Assembly: GCA_018873225.1 (NCBI GenBank)
Contig: JAEILZ010000004.1
Location: 3,410,001-3,474,000, forward strand
DNA from: [Phialemoniopsis] sp. UDSM-2020
Taxonomy: Eukaryota > Ascomycota > Sordariomycetes > Thyridiales > Thyridiaceae
Direction of reading: 5' to 3'
Length of the DNA: 64,000 nucleotides
How positions within the stretch are numbered: the stretch's first letter is position 1; each line of letters begins with the position of its first letter. The notes beneath the pieces were generated by a model. It worked only from the letters and a program-made list of their open reading frames with translations. It was not told the origin of the DNA and did no database searches. The position numbers were made by a program, and so were the translations under genes. Below are positions 10,523 to 22,010 of this stretch, piece after piece.

Positions 10523-11475
10523 CTATTGCGACACCTTCCTGGTCTTCTGAAAGTATTGCGAGGTGTCCCCAAGAGGGAGGCCGCCAATGCTATCCTTGAT
10601 CAAGAGGTGGAGCGTGAGGTACCTGTACTGAAGTCAGCTCAACCGGGTAACATGATGATGAAATGGATGGAAGGTAAGCACACCATCCTATGAGTCCTGC
10701 TAGGAAGCAAAAGACACCTCCTGACTTCTTGAGTCCGGTATACGCCGTATCATGGCCGTCTGCAGCAGCGAAGTAGCTCGCAGCGACGAGGAGGAACGCG
10801 ATATCCACGAAGGCAAAGATGAGTATGTAGACGACATTCGTGGGAAGCGAGGCGACAAAAAAAGTCAGGACAAAAATCGACCATACTTTGAGGGCTGTAT
10901 CAGCAAGATATTTTGGATGCCTTTTATGCGTGTAACCCACAGATCATGAAGAATCCAAGGGCGTTGTTGTACTGTGCAGTGTCATCGCCGTACGCTGCTG
11001 CGATGCCGAATGCTGGAGTGAGGATTGCGGCATATCCGGCATAGAATAGACCTAAAAGTCATCATCAGTTTGTTGTCTTTTGGTGAGTTTGTTGTCTTTG
11101 TATATCTTACCAAAAGCACTAAAAACAGTATAAGAGAACCCGTTGCCAGCCGCGAGCTCCCACTGAGCAGTAATCAAGAGCCCAAAGACAGCGACGAAGA
11201 AGAAATTTGCAACATGGACGTTAGTGATAGTAACGCCTCTCCACTCCATAAGACTCAGTGAAAGAGTTGTCAAGGTTGTCGCAAAGGCTCCGATAGCTAA
11301 GGATGTCTAGATGATCGTTAGCGAGGAACAAGCCCAGTCTCTACACCCAGATGGTGGCGATTACCGCAGATGCAGGTAGCGGCCTGACAGTTGAAACGGA
11401 GCGATCATTTCGCTGCAAGGCAGGAGGTTCCCTGAGGCCCTCGACAGTCTCAATGTTTTTCTCTTGGGCTGCCAT
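10523..11475 (-). CDS. GPR1/FUN34/YaaH family membrane transporter
   Basis: Five exons (11475-11365, 11306-11111, 11051-10941, 10885-10684, 10622-10523) with four introns of 46-61 bp give 239 aa. The family of acetate and small-monocarboxylate or ammonium exporters is recognised from about six hydrophobic helices and blocks such as LSLMEWRGV, ITAQWELAAGNGF, SAFGLFYAGYAAILTPAFG and the C-terminal GDTSQYF. The usual NPAPLG signature near the first helix is replaced by RPLPAS. The acceptor at 10886 was chosen because it restores the expected GFFMILWSIFV join. It sits between SfnB-like and SfnG-like genes, so it may carry a product or substrate of sulfone breakdown (inference). The last exon is only 100 bp and easily missed. 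Confidence 0.88.
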
Positions 11476-11873
11476 GGTGGTTGTCTTTGTTGATAGCTAA
11501 TGTGCAAAGGAAGTTGGGTGATGCTTGCCAGATAGTGAGTGATGAACGGTATTCATCTCAGTGAAAAAATGCAGGGCTTCGCACGGGCTAAAAATAAATG
11601 CCGTTGAAGATCATTCGATTAAGGGGTCCTCCTTGGCTCATAAGATGCCACCACCACGTTCTCTAACGTTTTTTGTAACTTTCACTAGCGACCATTGCAT
11701 CATTATCCTTGCATATTCCGTCCTCGATCACCAAGAGTGAAAGCGTTACTTCAAAGCCCCGAGTCGCGAACACCGGATCCAATCCACATTGCTGAAATCA
11801 TGCTCGTCCCTATCCTCATACCGCTGTTCTTGCCACTTTCTAATACGTTTCCGCTGCTCTATAGATCGGAAAG
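11476..11873. promoter_or_regulatory. Divergent promoter: transporter / SfnG-like gene
   Basis: About 400 bp separate the transporter start (minus) from the SfnG-like start (plus), so a shared control region is likely. No recognised operator was found by eye. A Cys3/MetR-type sulfur-regulator site would be expected if the sulfur role is right, but none could be confirmed. Confidence 0.4.
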
Positions 11874-13091
11874 ATGACCACTGAATCCCATCCCTTGAAC
11901 ACGGCCCCGGATCGACTTCGTTTTGCGTAAGTCATGCCACTCCAATGGGGATGCACGAAAACTAATTGTTTGACAAGATACTGGGTCCCGAATGTTTCAG
12001 GCGGCCTTGTGATCAGCAAGATCCCGCAAAGAACTGAGTGGGATCTTGAAAGCAACATACGCTACGCAAAGGCGGCCGAACGAGCGGGGATCGAATATGG
12101 CCTTACACAGATTCGATTCCTGGCCTCGTATGGAGCGGCAAAACAGCACGAGTCAGTCTCGTTTTCCCAAGCTATCTTGGGAGCCACCAATTCAATCAAG
12201 ATCATTGCTGCTATCCTCCCAGGCATTTGGAACCCAACAGTTGCCGCGAAGCAGATTGCTAGTATCGACAATTACAGCAACGGCCGGATTGCCGTCAACA
12301 TCGTCAGCGGCTGGTTCAAGGGCGAATTTACCTCTGTGGGAGAGTGGTGGTTGGAGCACGCGGAGCGGTATCGCCGGAGCAACGAGTTTATTCGTGTTCT
12401 CAAGGGCATCTGGACCTCAACGGACGAGACTGGTTTCAGCTTCTCTGGCGACTTCTACCGGTACACCAATTACAACCTGAGTCCGAAGCCTATACAGAAG
12501 CCCCATCCTGAGATCTTCCAGGGTGGAAACAGCGACGACGCTAGGACCAACGCAGCTGAGGTCAGCGGGTGGTACTTTATGAACGGTAATGATATTGAAG
12601 GATTTCGAACTCAGATCGAGGACGTGAAGCAACGAGCTCAGAAGAATGACCACGAAGTAAAATTCGCAGTCAACGGGTTTGTGATTGTGCGGGACACAGA
12701 AGACGAGGCGATTCGCGTATTAGAGGAAATTCAGGGCAAAGCTGATCGGGAAGCAGTTGGGGCATTCGGCGACGCGGTCAAACAAGCCGGGGCTAGCACG
12801 TCCAACAAGACCGGCATGTGGGCTAATAGCAAGTTCAAGGACCTCATCCAGTACAATGATGGATTTAAGACAAAGCTTATCGGGACCAAGCAGCAAGTGG
12901 CCGAGAGGCTTCTCTTGTTAAAGAGTCTTGGGATCGATCTTGTTCTGACGGCATTCCTCCACTATGAGGATGAGATTCATCAGTTCGGCCGTGACGTCGT
13001 CCCCCTGGTGAGGCAACTGGAGAAGGAAGGGCGAGGTAAAGATGTCAACTTCGAAATCGAGCGTACTGGAGATGTGTATAGCTCGTCTTAG
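11874..13091 (+). CDS. SfnG-like FMNH2-dependent dimethyl sulfone monooxygenase (luciferase-like)
   Basis: Two exons (11874-11926, 11978-13091) around a 51-bp intron (GTAAGT...AAG) give 388 aa. The luciferase-like TIM-barrel flavin monooxygenase family is clear. The N-terminal block AYWVPNVSGGLVISKIPQRT, together with GRIAVNIVSGWFKGEF and HPEIFQGGNS, is close to bacterial SfnG, which turns dimethyl sulfone into methanesulfinate with reduced FMN; SsuD alkanesulfonate monooxygenases are the next relatives. The first exon is short and the intron splits codon 18. No FMN reductase is in the window, so reduced flavin must come from elsewhere. Fungal copies of this bacterial-type gene suggest old horizontal transfer (inference). 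Confidence 0.9.
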
Positions 13092-13534
13092 GATAGCACA
13101 GTTAAGTAGTCCGAGCCAGCTAGCTTTCTCACATTAACTTCATGGTTGTAACCACAACTGAGCATACATATTTAGCGTGTTTACGCAGACGATTCGAGCC
13201 TAGTTCGCTAGCTGGAACGTTGTCAGTAGAGTTGCGGGTGACGCTAGTTACCCGCGTGGAGACCGAAAGCGGCAACAGGGTGATTTGTCATCAGCCTTGC
13301 TCCTAGAATATTGGCATGTTATCTTCACTCTCACTGAAGTGACGGGGTATAGTTTTGTATGTTCTCTTTGATGGATCTGATTGCTCTTCTCTTATGGCCT
13401 ATATACCCTTATCGTCACCCGCCTGAGGCTTATTAGCAATCCTAGATCCGACAATGGAGCAGCAAAGCCATGCGAATGCGCGGCAGGTTTCCATAGGCGC
13501 ATGTCACCCACTGAAGATCTAGACTCGAATACTA
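13092..13534. other. Intergenic region, no gene recognised
   Basis: Holds the 3' flank of the SfnG-like gene and low-complexity AT-leaning DNA leading into repeat copy B. Confidence 0.4.
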
Positions 13535-13860
13535 ATTCTTGAAAACTAATAAAAGCCTATAATAGATCTGCTTAGTAAATTAGGTGATATTGGAGAGCTT
13601 TATAAGGCTTAGGAAAGCTTGGGAAAGCTTGGGAAAGCTTAGACAGGCTCTGGTAAGGCTCAGGTGCGGCTCAGGTGCGGCTCAGTCGGGCCTGGAAGTT
13701 GCTCGGGTCTGAAGACCAAATGGGAATTTGGAAGGGTTCGTTTACGACGTCGACTTTGTTGGGAGTTGTTATGGTGAAGTGCTCATGTCCTAGATTCAGC
13801 GACTCTTCTGGCAGCCTCAAGACATCACCTGGACTAGGCATGGCCAGGGAGCCTCAGAAC
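13535..13860 (+). repeat. Dispersed repeat, copy B (RIP-like)
   Basis: Plus-strand match of 4480-4720. Relative to copy A it carries many C-to-T and G-to-A changes (for example CCAAT to CTAAT, CCTACAATGG to CCTATAATAG, AGCGG to AGTAA), the expected footprint of RIP. Internal short tandem units are (G)GGAAAGCTT three times at about 13611-13640 and CAGGTGCGGCT twice at about 13660-13685. No coding potential. The right limit is uncertain. Confidence 0.7.
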
Positions 13861-14301
13861 GGAGCTGCATTATAGCTCTGTGCGCCTTTTTCTACCTCCC
13901 GATAGCTGGAGAAGTTTGCACGTGTTGCCCTTCTGTGAGTCTCTGTCCTGTGCCAAGCCAGCCACATACTCTTGAAAAAGGCTCCTGTCCAGAAATTTGT
14001 CTATGGTTCTGACGCATCCAAGCGTGTACGATCGGAACCTTCCAAATAATTACCGGGTCGCATATGCAGGTGGTCTGGAGCTTGACCACCACGTTGGCTG
14101 TGGGAATAACTTCATTGGTGACCGGGTCAAAGCGGGTCCGCGCCGGGCCACTGCCGAGCCCTTGGCAAACCACTCGCGTGGGAACTTACCAGATCCTGTA
14201 GTAAGTGCAGACTATCCGAGAACATAAAACGACGATCTGCCAGGCACGGAGTTGCAGCTGAGCCCGGATCAGAAGTGTACGGTCCGCTGCAGTTCATCAC
14301 G
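13861..14301. other. Upstream region of the metallophosphoesterase gene
   Basis: About 440 bp. Overlapping frames on both strands (13892-14173 minus, 13997-14227 plus) show no domain. It should contain the promoter of the gene at 14302. Confidence 0.4.
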
Positions 14302-15659
14302 ATGGTCGCCAAGCTCTCCCTCACTTCGACGCTGGCCCTTGCTGCCACGGCCCTCGCCGGCAGCAAGCACCGGCCGCTGACGTTTGACAGTGACGGGCAA
14401 TTTAAGATTTCCATACTAGAGGATCTTCATTACGGTGAAGGTAGCATATTCGTCCCAATTTCTCCTCCGGTCTCCCTGCTGACGCCACCCCCAAAGCCGA
14501 GTCCTCCTGGGGACCTGCACAGGACTCGCTGACTACTCGCACCGTTTCGTACCTCCTCGACGCCGAGCCCAACCCGGATTTAGTCGTGATCAACGGCGAC
14601 TTTCTATCTCGGGACTCTATATATCCTAATTCGACCGACCATGTCCCCCAGATCCTGTCCCCCTTGTTGGAGCGCAACTTGACTTGGGCATCGCTCCATG
14701 GCAACCACGACGCGGGCTATAACCGTTCCGTGGAAGACCTCTTCGCCGCCGAAACCCGATATACTGGCTCGCGCACGCGTTTCATGCCGCCAGGCCGCGA
14801 CCCGCAAGAAGTCGGCATCACAAACTACTACCTCCCCGTCTTCCCCGCCGACTGCCCCACCGGCTGTGGCTGCACACCAGAGCTGCTGCTCTGGTTCTTC
14901 GATTCGCGCGGCGGCTTCGCCTACCAGCAGCTCGACTCCAAGGGCGAGCGCATCCCTTGGCCCAACTGGGTCGACGAGCGCGTCGTCCGCTGGTTCGAGG
15001 CCGAGAACGCGCGCATCACGCAGAAATTCGGTAAAGTCATCCCGGGCATCACCTTCGTGCACATCCCCGTGCACGCCTTCACCGCCGTCACCGAGACGCC
15101 CGGGCTGCCGGACCCGCGGCGCCACCCGGGCATCAACGAGCTCGCGTCGACGGCGCAGGCCAACGGGTGGTGCGCCGATGGCAGCAAGAACGCGTCGTGC
15201 GCGCACGGCGGGCAGGACATGCCCTTCATGCAGGCTGTTAGCAATGCGCCGGGGATGCTGGGCATGTTCTCGGCGCATATTCACGGCACGTCGTGGTGCT
15301 ACAAGTGGACGGCCGAGACGCTGCCTGGGTACATGGTCACGCCGAAGAAGGAAGGGCTGAACATCTGCTACGGCCAGCATACTGGGTACGGAGGGTTCGG
15401 AGACTGGGAGAGGGGCGCAAGGCAGGTCGTTGTGAGCCGGGAGGGCATGGCGAAGGGCGAGCTGGAGACCTGGATCAGGCTCGAGTCTGGCGAGGTTGTG
15501 GGCAAGGTGAGCCTGAATGAGACGTACGGCCAGGATATCTATCCTGTGTCGCCGAACAGAAATACGTATTGCAAGGAGTGTGAGTAACTCTCCTTTATTC
15601 TTTTGGTCGTTTCGGCACCTACTGACCTGGTGGATGCAGGCGGCGATGTCGCGGCGTAG
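14302..15659 (+). CDS. Calcineurin-like metallophosphoesterase, secreted type
   Basis: Three exons (14302-14440, 14497-15579, 15640-15659) give 413 aa. An N-terminal signal peptide (Leu/Ala-rich core ending about Ala-Gly at 20) points to secretion or vacuole. The metallophosphatase metal-ligand blocks are visible in order: EDLHYGE, INGDFLS, LHGNHD, IPVHAF and FSAHIHGTSW. The last departs from the more usual GHDH form. The family includes Dcr2/Sia1-type and purple-acid-like phosphatases; the substrate is unknown. A perfect GTGAGT donor at 15580 and acceptor at 15639 add a 20-bp final exon (Cys-Gly-Gly-Asp-Val-Ala-Ala end). Without that splice the protein would stop two codons after Cys-Lys-Glu. 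The coding region is very GC-rich, which creates long meaningless frames on both strands. Confidence 0.9.
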
Positions 15660-15910
15660 TGCACTAAATGCCAGAATCGCCACGTTGTCCATCTTCGTTT
15701 CTCAGAGCCCCTGGCTTTGGTCAGGGTCCAGTCTTGTATCTGACATATGAAAAATCCTCCACACCAAAGGAATTGTTCAATGATGACATCCTAGCTATAA
15801 AGACACCCAAATTCCTCCTTTCTATGTCTTTCTTCCAGCGTGTTTGACCTGAAAAGAACACATGATGAGCGTGATCCCACGCATTCTCCACCCCAAGCAT
15901 GAACTGTCTG

Positions 15911-17088
15911 CTACACTCGGCCTGCATGGTAGTTGGCCTGGATCTGACATATGTCCAGTGTATGACATGCTGTAAAGGCCTGCATGAGGGCAACTGTGTT
16001 TATGTACATGGCACACAGGATGGCGACGTGAAAGATCTGGTGAGAGCTGCCCCAAATGTCAAACTTGCCCGGGGCAAACCGTTCTGGAATTCGAAACTAC
16101 ATCATTAGGTCAGCTTTCCTTTCGCACCGGTTAGGAGGAGTAATGTGAGATCGAGACTTACTGCGTACAGGCTAACTCCGCCGCCATAGAAAAGAAGCTC
16201 CACGAGGTACCATTTCATTCCCGAATACTGGAACATGTAATCCAGGCCGAATAACTGAACCCCGTGCAGCAACGGAATGAATGCCGACGCACCAAGTGCG
16301 ACGTAGGCACCTACTCTGACCTTACGCCATCGTAGCGTTCTGAACTTTGGTATCGATATCAGAGCAGCTGTGGCACTGCCCGAGGCTGCGACCTACATGT
16401 GATGTCAGCATGCTACGGCCTGGGATCATAGCTTGGAATAAAGGGGAAGTTCGAAATGACTCACGATGAACCAATGCAACTTCAGCAAAGTGGGTTCGCA
16501 ATTATAGATGTAGTAGATACCTGGGATGAAGGTGCCCACAGTCACAACAACAATGCCCAACAGATCCATTCGATGCCAGAACAATTCTACAGCATGCGAG
16601 TGTGGTCCCAAGAGATGGTAAAGAGCACTAAAGACCAGACAGCATTCGGCACACCAGAAGAACATTCCGAACATGACATAGTCCGTCCCGGAGACGTTGA
16701 GAAACTGTGGCTGTGAGAGGACCCTCATGAGAGGGAAAGCAATGAGTGGGAGGAGCAGGGCTCCGACCAAGTGGGTGTACACATTGCATGTCTCGTTGTG
16801 TAGGAACGTCAGACTAGTGACAATCTCCAGATAATCTGCATTCTCACGTCGATAACCACTCAGGATGTATTTATTGTCCCGCTGCCATTCGGGTGTTTCG
16901 TCCCATGTGAATGTGCGGGCTGAGGGCACAGGCAGGGTCAATGTCGGCTGCATGGTCGCTCCATTAGCTCCTTGTACATGGCGCTTCTTGATCTCTGGTG
17001 CGGACATTGTTCGTACAACCCAAGCAATGTGTAAGAGTGGTTTCACAAGGTGATTGTAATGGAAGACGGGGGCAAAGAGCGTGTTCAT
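15911..17088 (-). CDS. PAQR / adiponectin-receptor-like (Izh/hemolysin III) membrane protein
   Basis: Three exons (17088-16465, 16392-16162, 16096-15911), all joined in phase 0 around 72- and 65-bp introns, give 346 aa. PAQR landmarks: WDETPEWQRDNKYILSGYR before the first helix, FSALYHLLGPHS and the HRMDLLGI Asp block in the helices, and SSHQIFH near the end, which together supply the family's zinc-site Ser/Asp/His residues. Seven hydrophobic segments are plausible. Yeast relatives (Izh1-4) act in membrane sterol and zinc homeostasis. The Met 27 codons in (MSAPEIKK, 17010) may be the true start, since family members usually have a shorter lead. It lies divergent to the protease gene at 17397. 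Confidence 0.92.
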
Positions 17089-17396
17089 GAACGGTGGATG
17101 AAAGGATTGAGAGTGTAGAGGGTGTCAAGACGGGAGCTACTCTGGCGGCCCCCCACCACCCGCGCCTAGCTGCCTGACGGCCTGGGCGGCTAGCACCCAG
17201 TGATTGGATCAACAATGCCTGTCAATGGATCAATCCATGGATCTGTAACCGGTGGACCCATCCATGCCCCTGTAGGTGACTAACGTTAATTGAATGCCCG
17301 GCGGAGTAATTACTTCGCTGTGTTTCACGACCGATGCAGCAGCTGAACCTCTGCAACCTGCAACCCCTCAAATTCGCGTTTTCCAGATGTGCGACC
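17089..17396. promoter_or_regulatory. Divergent promoter: PAQR / DUF7580-subtilisin
   Basis: About 310 bp between two divergent starts. It contains a short block of CAATGGATC-like direct repeats at about 17222-17265. An in-frame ATG at 17334 could extend the protease by 21 residues. Confidence 0.45.
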
Positions 17397-20300
17397 ATGG
17401 ATCAAGACGACTCTCGGGGTCTGTTGAAGGGAATTCTTGGTTTTTTTGCTCGACGACCACCGGAAAAGTCAGCGGCAACCCCTTCCTTGAAGGCGCAGGC
17501 ACTTGACGCTTGGGTGCGAACGGACGCGTATTTGCAGCATGAAACCAACGACTTCGATGAAATCGACCCTGAGCAATTGACCCGAACACTGAGAACGTTC
17601 GAAAATCTCGTCCAATATGACGGTGATGAAGAGTCAGATAATGTCAGTAGATTCATTCCATAGCAAATTAATTCCCATCTGCTAAGTCTTGCCAACTAAT
17701 ACATGGCGGGAGCAGGACCTACATCATTCCGGTCCCTACCCGAAGCTCCAGGCGGTCCGTAGCCTGAGCCAGCGTCCACACCACGATGCGTACCCCAATC
17801 CTGCTCGAAGTATCCGCATTAGCAAACGCAAGCGAGAGAATGTTGCTGCCATCGAAGAGCTTTCGCGCTTGGAGGCTGGCGCAAAGAAGCGCCGCATTCT
17901 TCCTCGCGACGACCCAAACGTGGGCGACGACACGAACGAGCCCGAAGCAGATTTTGCCATCCTTATGAGGAAACACTCGGTATCACTATACCAGGGGTTG
18001 CGGACACACTGGACTTGTGTCTGTCAAAATTGCTCGGGCTTGAGCGTGAGACTCTCTCTACCCCAGCGCAAGAAAAGTTCCCAGATGGAAACATCCTTCG
18101 AGGTGTTCTTTGGAGTGCGGTCGCTGCTTGCAATCACACTGCAGGAGGCCAAGATCACAGTCAAGTAAGTTGTTGTCACTTTGATGAGAGCATCCCACCA
18201 ACAAATTCGCGTTAGGGACGTGCAGGGCGATAAGGTCATGAGCACATCTGAACTGGCGCACATATGCCAGTGTATCACGGAGTCGCTAGATCAACGGAAC
18301 TGTCTGAACCTTCTCTTCGAGGACGGATTGTTTAGAAGGCTACGACCGCAACCAAAGCTCTTTGGGGACTCCCAGGTTCCTCGAACAGTATCCTTGTCAG
18401 CTCTATTCAAGCGTCAGCAAGAGCTGCATGGTCCTTCATCGGTTCTGCCGCTCAAAGGCAAGCGCATCTTAGCAGTCGTCCTCGCGACAGCATTGCTGCC
18501 GTTCTTGGAGACGCCGTGGGTACAGCCTTCGTTCAGTCACTCAAACATTCAATTTTTCCAACCATTGCAAGATGGGGAGCTACCTCATATCGCAAAACCT
18601 TTCCTAGATATGGAACAGGTCCCCATTATCTCTTCTAACAAAAAGGGCGCTGGAAATGGTGATGCAGAATCGGCCAGCTCTAGGCATATGGTCCATCCCA
18701 ACGCCAGTGTGCTGGCGCTGGGCATTCTATTGTGCGAGCTTCACTACTGTATGCCCGTAGCTTCATGGCAGACCGACCCGAACGCGGCGCAAAATGTCAA
18801 TAACGACTATTACACCAGCCTTGAGATTCTAAAAAATCTCGAAGTCGATGCTGGTGTCGACTATTACCTCGCTACCAAGGCATGCCTCCAGTGGGAATAC
18901 TTTCCCGCCGGAGAGCCCACCACTTTTGAGTCTGCCACGGTGCAAAGGCTGTTCTATCAAAATGTCGTCAAACGACTAGAGTCAGAGATATTCAAGTCCT
19001 GGCGACTTCGGCTCGAGGATTTGAATTCTCTCACTACTCGAGAAAACGAGCTCTGTTGGGGCCCAATCGGACGAGAGGTTGTCCGCCAATGCACCAGCAA
19101 ATCTCTCTCTACTACTAGAAGCAACGAGGAGTTGACAATCCCTTTACGGCCGGCATCAAATATGACACCTCTCAGCTACTCTTCGCAAAACCTTTCACCA
19201 CCGCTGCAGATGCCGATCCGACCCGTCCAGAGTTTGCAGAACTCCTTGCAAAGTGGAGCAACCTCCACAAGAAGTTTGCACTTTTTTGATGCAAGTCATC
19301 AAACTGTTTCCAGAGAAGAGTAAGTCCTTCTTCATCTCCATCCTGAAGCGTCATTGCTGAGAATCCACAAGGGCTGCACTGTCGGAAACATGGATGAACA
19401 GTGTTCTGTCTTCGATATACCATCACGTTGATCCGTTTGACGCTGTTATGCAACCATCTGCCGAGTCTATTTTGAATGCACCCATGGCATTCAAACCAGT
19501 GCGGATAGCAATTTTAGATTCTGGATTTGATCCTAGAAATCCTCTTTTGATACAGGACGGCCAACAGCTCGACCCGCGCATCAAAGGAGTGCGCAACTTC
19601 GTGTCTGAAACAGAACCATTCGAGATTCAAGACGAAATCGGGCACGGTACACATGCTCTTGGGCTGCTTTTGAAGATCGCCACTTGCGCCGAGATATATA
19701 TCGCCAAAGTTGCAGATAAGGAGACACTTGGTCGCAACAGCTACAATGCTATCACAAAGGTGACGCTGTCTCAAGAGGAGAACAACGCTTTCGTATGCTG
19801 ACATCTTGACAAGGCGATCAACCATGCAGTGACCGAGTGGAATGTTGACATTATCTCGATGTCGTTCGGCATTCGTGAGTATCATGAGCCAATGAAAGCT
19901 GCGATTTCCAACGCGCTACACAAGGAAACTCTGATGTTCGCTGCTGCATCAAACGACGGGGCGAACCTGGGCCGGGCGTTCCCGGCCAAGTATCCCAGCG
20001 TCTTCTGCATCCACTCGACCGATGGTAACGGCAACCCCTCTGCCTTCAACCCTACAGCGGATGAAAAGGACGTCAACTTCAGCCTGCTCGGCGAGCAGGT
20101 CAGTTCTCATTGGCCCGCAGGAACAAATGGACACAATGATATTGTCAACCTCATGTCGGGAACATCTGTGGCGACGCCGATTGCTGCCGGGCTCGCTGCT
20201 TCCGTTCTTTCCTTTGTGCGACAGCAAGAGCAGGGCATGGTCTCAGAAACTGATCGGCTAGGGCCGTGGCTGAAGGATGTTCACTCCATGGATGCGGTTT

Positions 20301-20434
20301 TGAAGAGCATGGTCAGACAGAGGAGAGGCGTTGGATATGACTACATTACTCCTCATCTACTGTTTGACACTGAGTCATCCAGGGAACATTTGTACAATAA
20401 GATCAAGGACATCAAGAAGCACATGTATAGCTAG
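17397..20434 (+). CDS. DUF7580-like / subtilisin (S8) serine protease
   Basis: Five exons (17397-17642, 17716-18164, 18216-19319, 19372-19759, 19814-20434) with introns of 51-73 bp and closing phases give 935 aa. Residues about 240-590 resemble the fungal DUF7580 region (ILAVVLATALLPFLETPW, later ASVLALGILLCELHYC) found at the front of many fungal immune-type proteins. Residues about 640-900 form an S8 subtilisin with all active-site parts: Asp649 (ILDSG), His691 (GHGTH), Asn776 (AASNDG), Ser847 (SGTSVATP). There is no signal peptide, so it should act inside the cell. The stop is only 68 bp from the convergent 273-aa gene. Podospora HET-Q2, which cleaves the gasdermin-like HET-Q1, is the closest functional model (inference). 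Confidence 0.88.
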
Positions 20435-20502
20435 GAGTTGTATGTTGGTGTAGGCAACGTCGCCAATCTTCTCATTAGACAATCGAAGAGCCGTAATTAT
20501 AT

Positions 20503-21324
20503 CTAGGCAGGGACACAGTATACAGCTTCGTTCTCGGTGGCATCGGGAACAAGCTTCGCATCTTTGATATCAGAACCATCAACTTCATCCACTAGAACGG
20601 CAACTGTCTCGTCGTCGTCCTGTTCTTTCCCAATCGCCAGGAAAGCCCCCTTGTTGTACTCTTCGGCTTTGAGCTTCCGCCCAAATCGGAGCCTCTTGAC
20701 GCGAAACGCAAAGACGAATTCCGAACTCCGATTAAACTCGGTCTCGTCATCGGTTGACCGAGACCACTGGCCCTTTGGGCCAACGGTAAGCCCAAGAGAA
20801 GCGACATTCAAGCCAATGTTTCCCTTTACCGCCGTGCTTCCTGACGCCGAGTACTTGATCTTGGCACCGTTGACAAGCTTCATGCCTGTGACCATGAAGA
20901 GGGAGACGACGGGGGAGAACCGCTGCTTAGGTTCCCTCAGGAAAGCCTGAATAGCGGGCGCTTTGACGGCCTGTTCGACATATTCCGGGGTCGGTTCAAA
21001 TGCCACGGTCGTCACCGTGTCAAACGCGAATGTGTTGGCCGCCCGACTTGAGTGTTCAAAATTGACTTCGGCCCCCGTGGCCAGCTGCAGAAACTGCGCG
21101 TAGACGCCGAGGCCGAGTCCGGTCTCGGCCGACACGCTCTTCTTCCAGTCGCTTTCCACTACGGGTGGATTTTCGTTGGCCACGGGGATGACGCTTGCCC
21201 CGTTCAGAGGGAACTGGGGTGCTGATGTCGAGCGGATGATGGAGCCGAGGCAGAGCGGACCCGCCGGGGGAGGGTGGATGAAGTCGGATGTTGGGCAGAG
21301 AAAATAGGTCTTGGTGAACGCCAT
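20503..21324 (-). CDS. Candidate gasdermin-like pore-forming protein
   Basis: Intronless, 273 aa, no signal peptide. The N-terminus (YFLCPTSDF...PLCLGSII) and the blocks SLFMVTGMKLVNGA (142-155) and SEFVFAFRVKRLRF (201-214) match a widespread fungal family of about 270-residue beta-rich proteins. A Gly/Ser/Val-alternating middle, a helix around 111-130 and an acidic C-terminal tail (235-273) resemble the layout of fungal gasdermin-like proteins such as HET-Q1 and RCD-1, which are freed by cutting off a short C-terminal piece. The convergent protease 68 bp away fits. The assignment comes from pattern recall, not a search, and the wider family may contain other functions. It is divergent to the zinc-finger/ankyrin gene. 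Confidence 0.5.
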   Translation of the reverse strand: MAFTKTYFLCPTSDFIHPPPAGPLCLGSIIRSTSAPQFPLNGASVIPVANENPPVVESDWKKSVSAETGLGLGVYAQFLQLATGAEVNFEHSSRAANTFAFDTVTTVAFEPTPEYVEQAVKAPAIQAFLREPKQRFSPVVSLFMVTGMKLVNGAKIKYSASGSTAVKGNIGLNVASLGLTVGPKGQWSRSTDDETEFNRSSEFVFAFRVKRLRFGRKLKAEEYNKGAFLAIGKEQDDDETVAVLVDEVDGSDIKDAKLVPDATENEAVYCVPA

Positions 21325-22010
21325 GGCTCACTTTCGGGATTCTGTGGAGGTGTCGCGAGCAGTCAAGTTATTTTCGACTCAATTCCTTCGCATATTGAAT
21401 TAATGACACGGACTTTGCGATGTTTGCGATCTGAAGCTGGCATTGAAAGCTCCGTCTGTCTGGCTCTCTGTCAGGGCTTGAAGCCAACATTCTGACATGT
21501 CCATCCTCCCCCACTTGGTGCACGCGGGAAGACGGGAAGCCTAAAAGTGTTTTAGCGCGCGCATCGGATCTGGCGTCCACGACCAATTGCTGCGATGCTT
21601 GAGTTGGCGGCCCAGCCCCCTGCAACCACATCTAGACGGCAGGCGGTCTTGAGAATGCAAATAGACGTGGTGTAGGTGCTGAGTTGCGTGTCGTTCAAGC
21701 CGAGAAATTGGAAGTTTTCTTGGTATGGCAAACCTCCACGCAGGGTGGCTGGGTCTGCCTACAGTGGAGAAGACTGTGCTGTTGGTTCCTGCGAGTGTCC
21801 AGATCGGACAGGCCGAGGATGGATGACCCAATTAATAGACAGGGGTGTTGTGATCACACCTCATCTGGTGTGCTCGCGCTGAAAACGTCTTGCCCCTCAT
21901 TTTGCCGTCCCTTGAAGTCGAAGGCCATGCATCCTCGCAGCCACGGCGACTGACATCGCCAAATCGCCAACCTGGCCACAGGCTGCTGCTCATAGCATAG
22001 CATCGCCGTC
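21325..22010. promoter_or_regulatory. Divergent promoter: gasdermin-like / zinc-finger-ankyrin
   Basis: About 690 bp shared by two divergent starts. Several short overlapping frames show no domain. The arrangement could couple expression of the two genes. Confidence 0.4.

Noticed and set aside
14302..15587. Ending the metallophosphoesterase at the TAA of 15585-15587
   Set aside because: A perfect GTGAGT donor and a good acceptor give a 20-bp final exon in frame; the shorter end is kept only as an alternative.
14604..15692. Minus-strand 362-codon frame
   Set aside because: Antisense shadow of the GC-rich metallophosphoesterase gene; Arg/Ala/Val-biased with no fold-like pattern.
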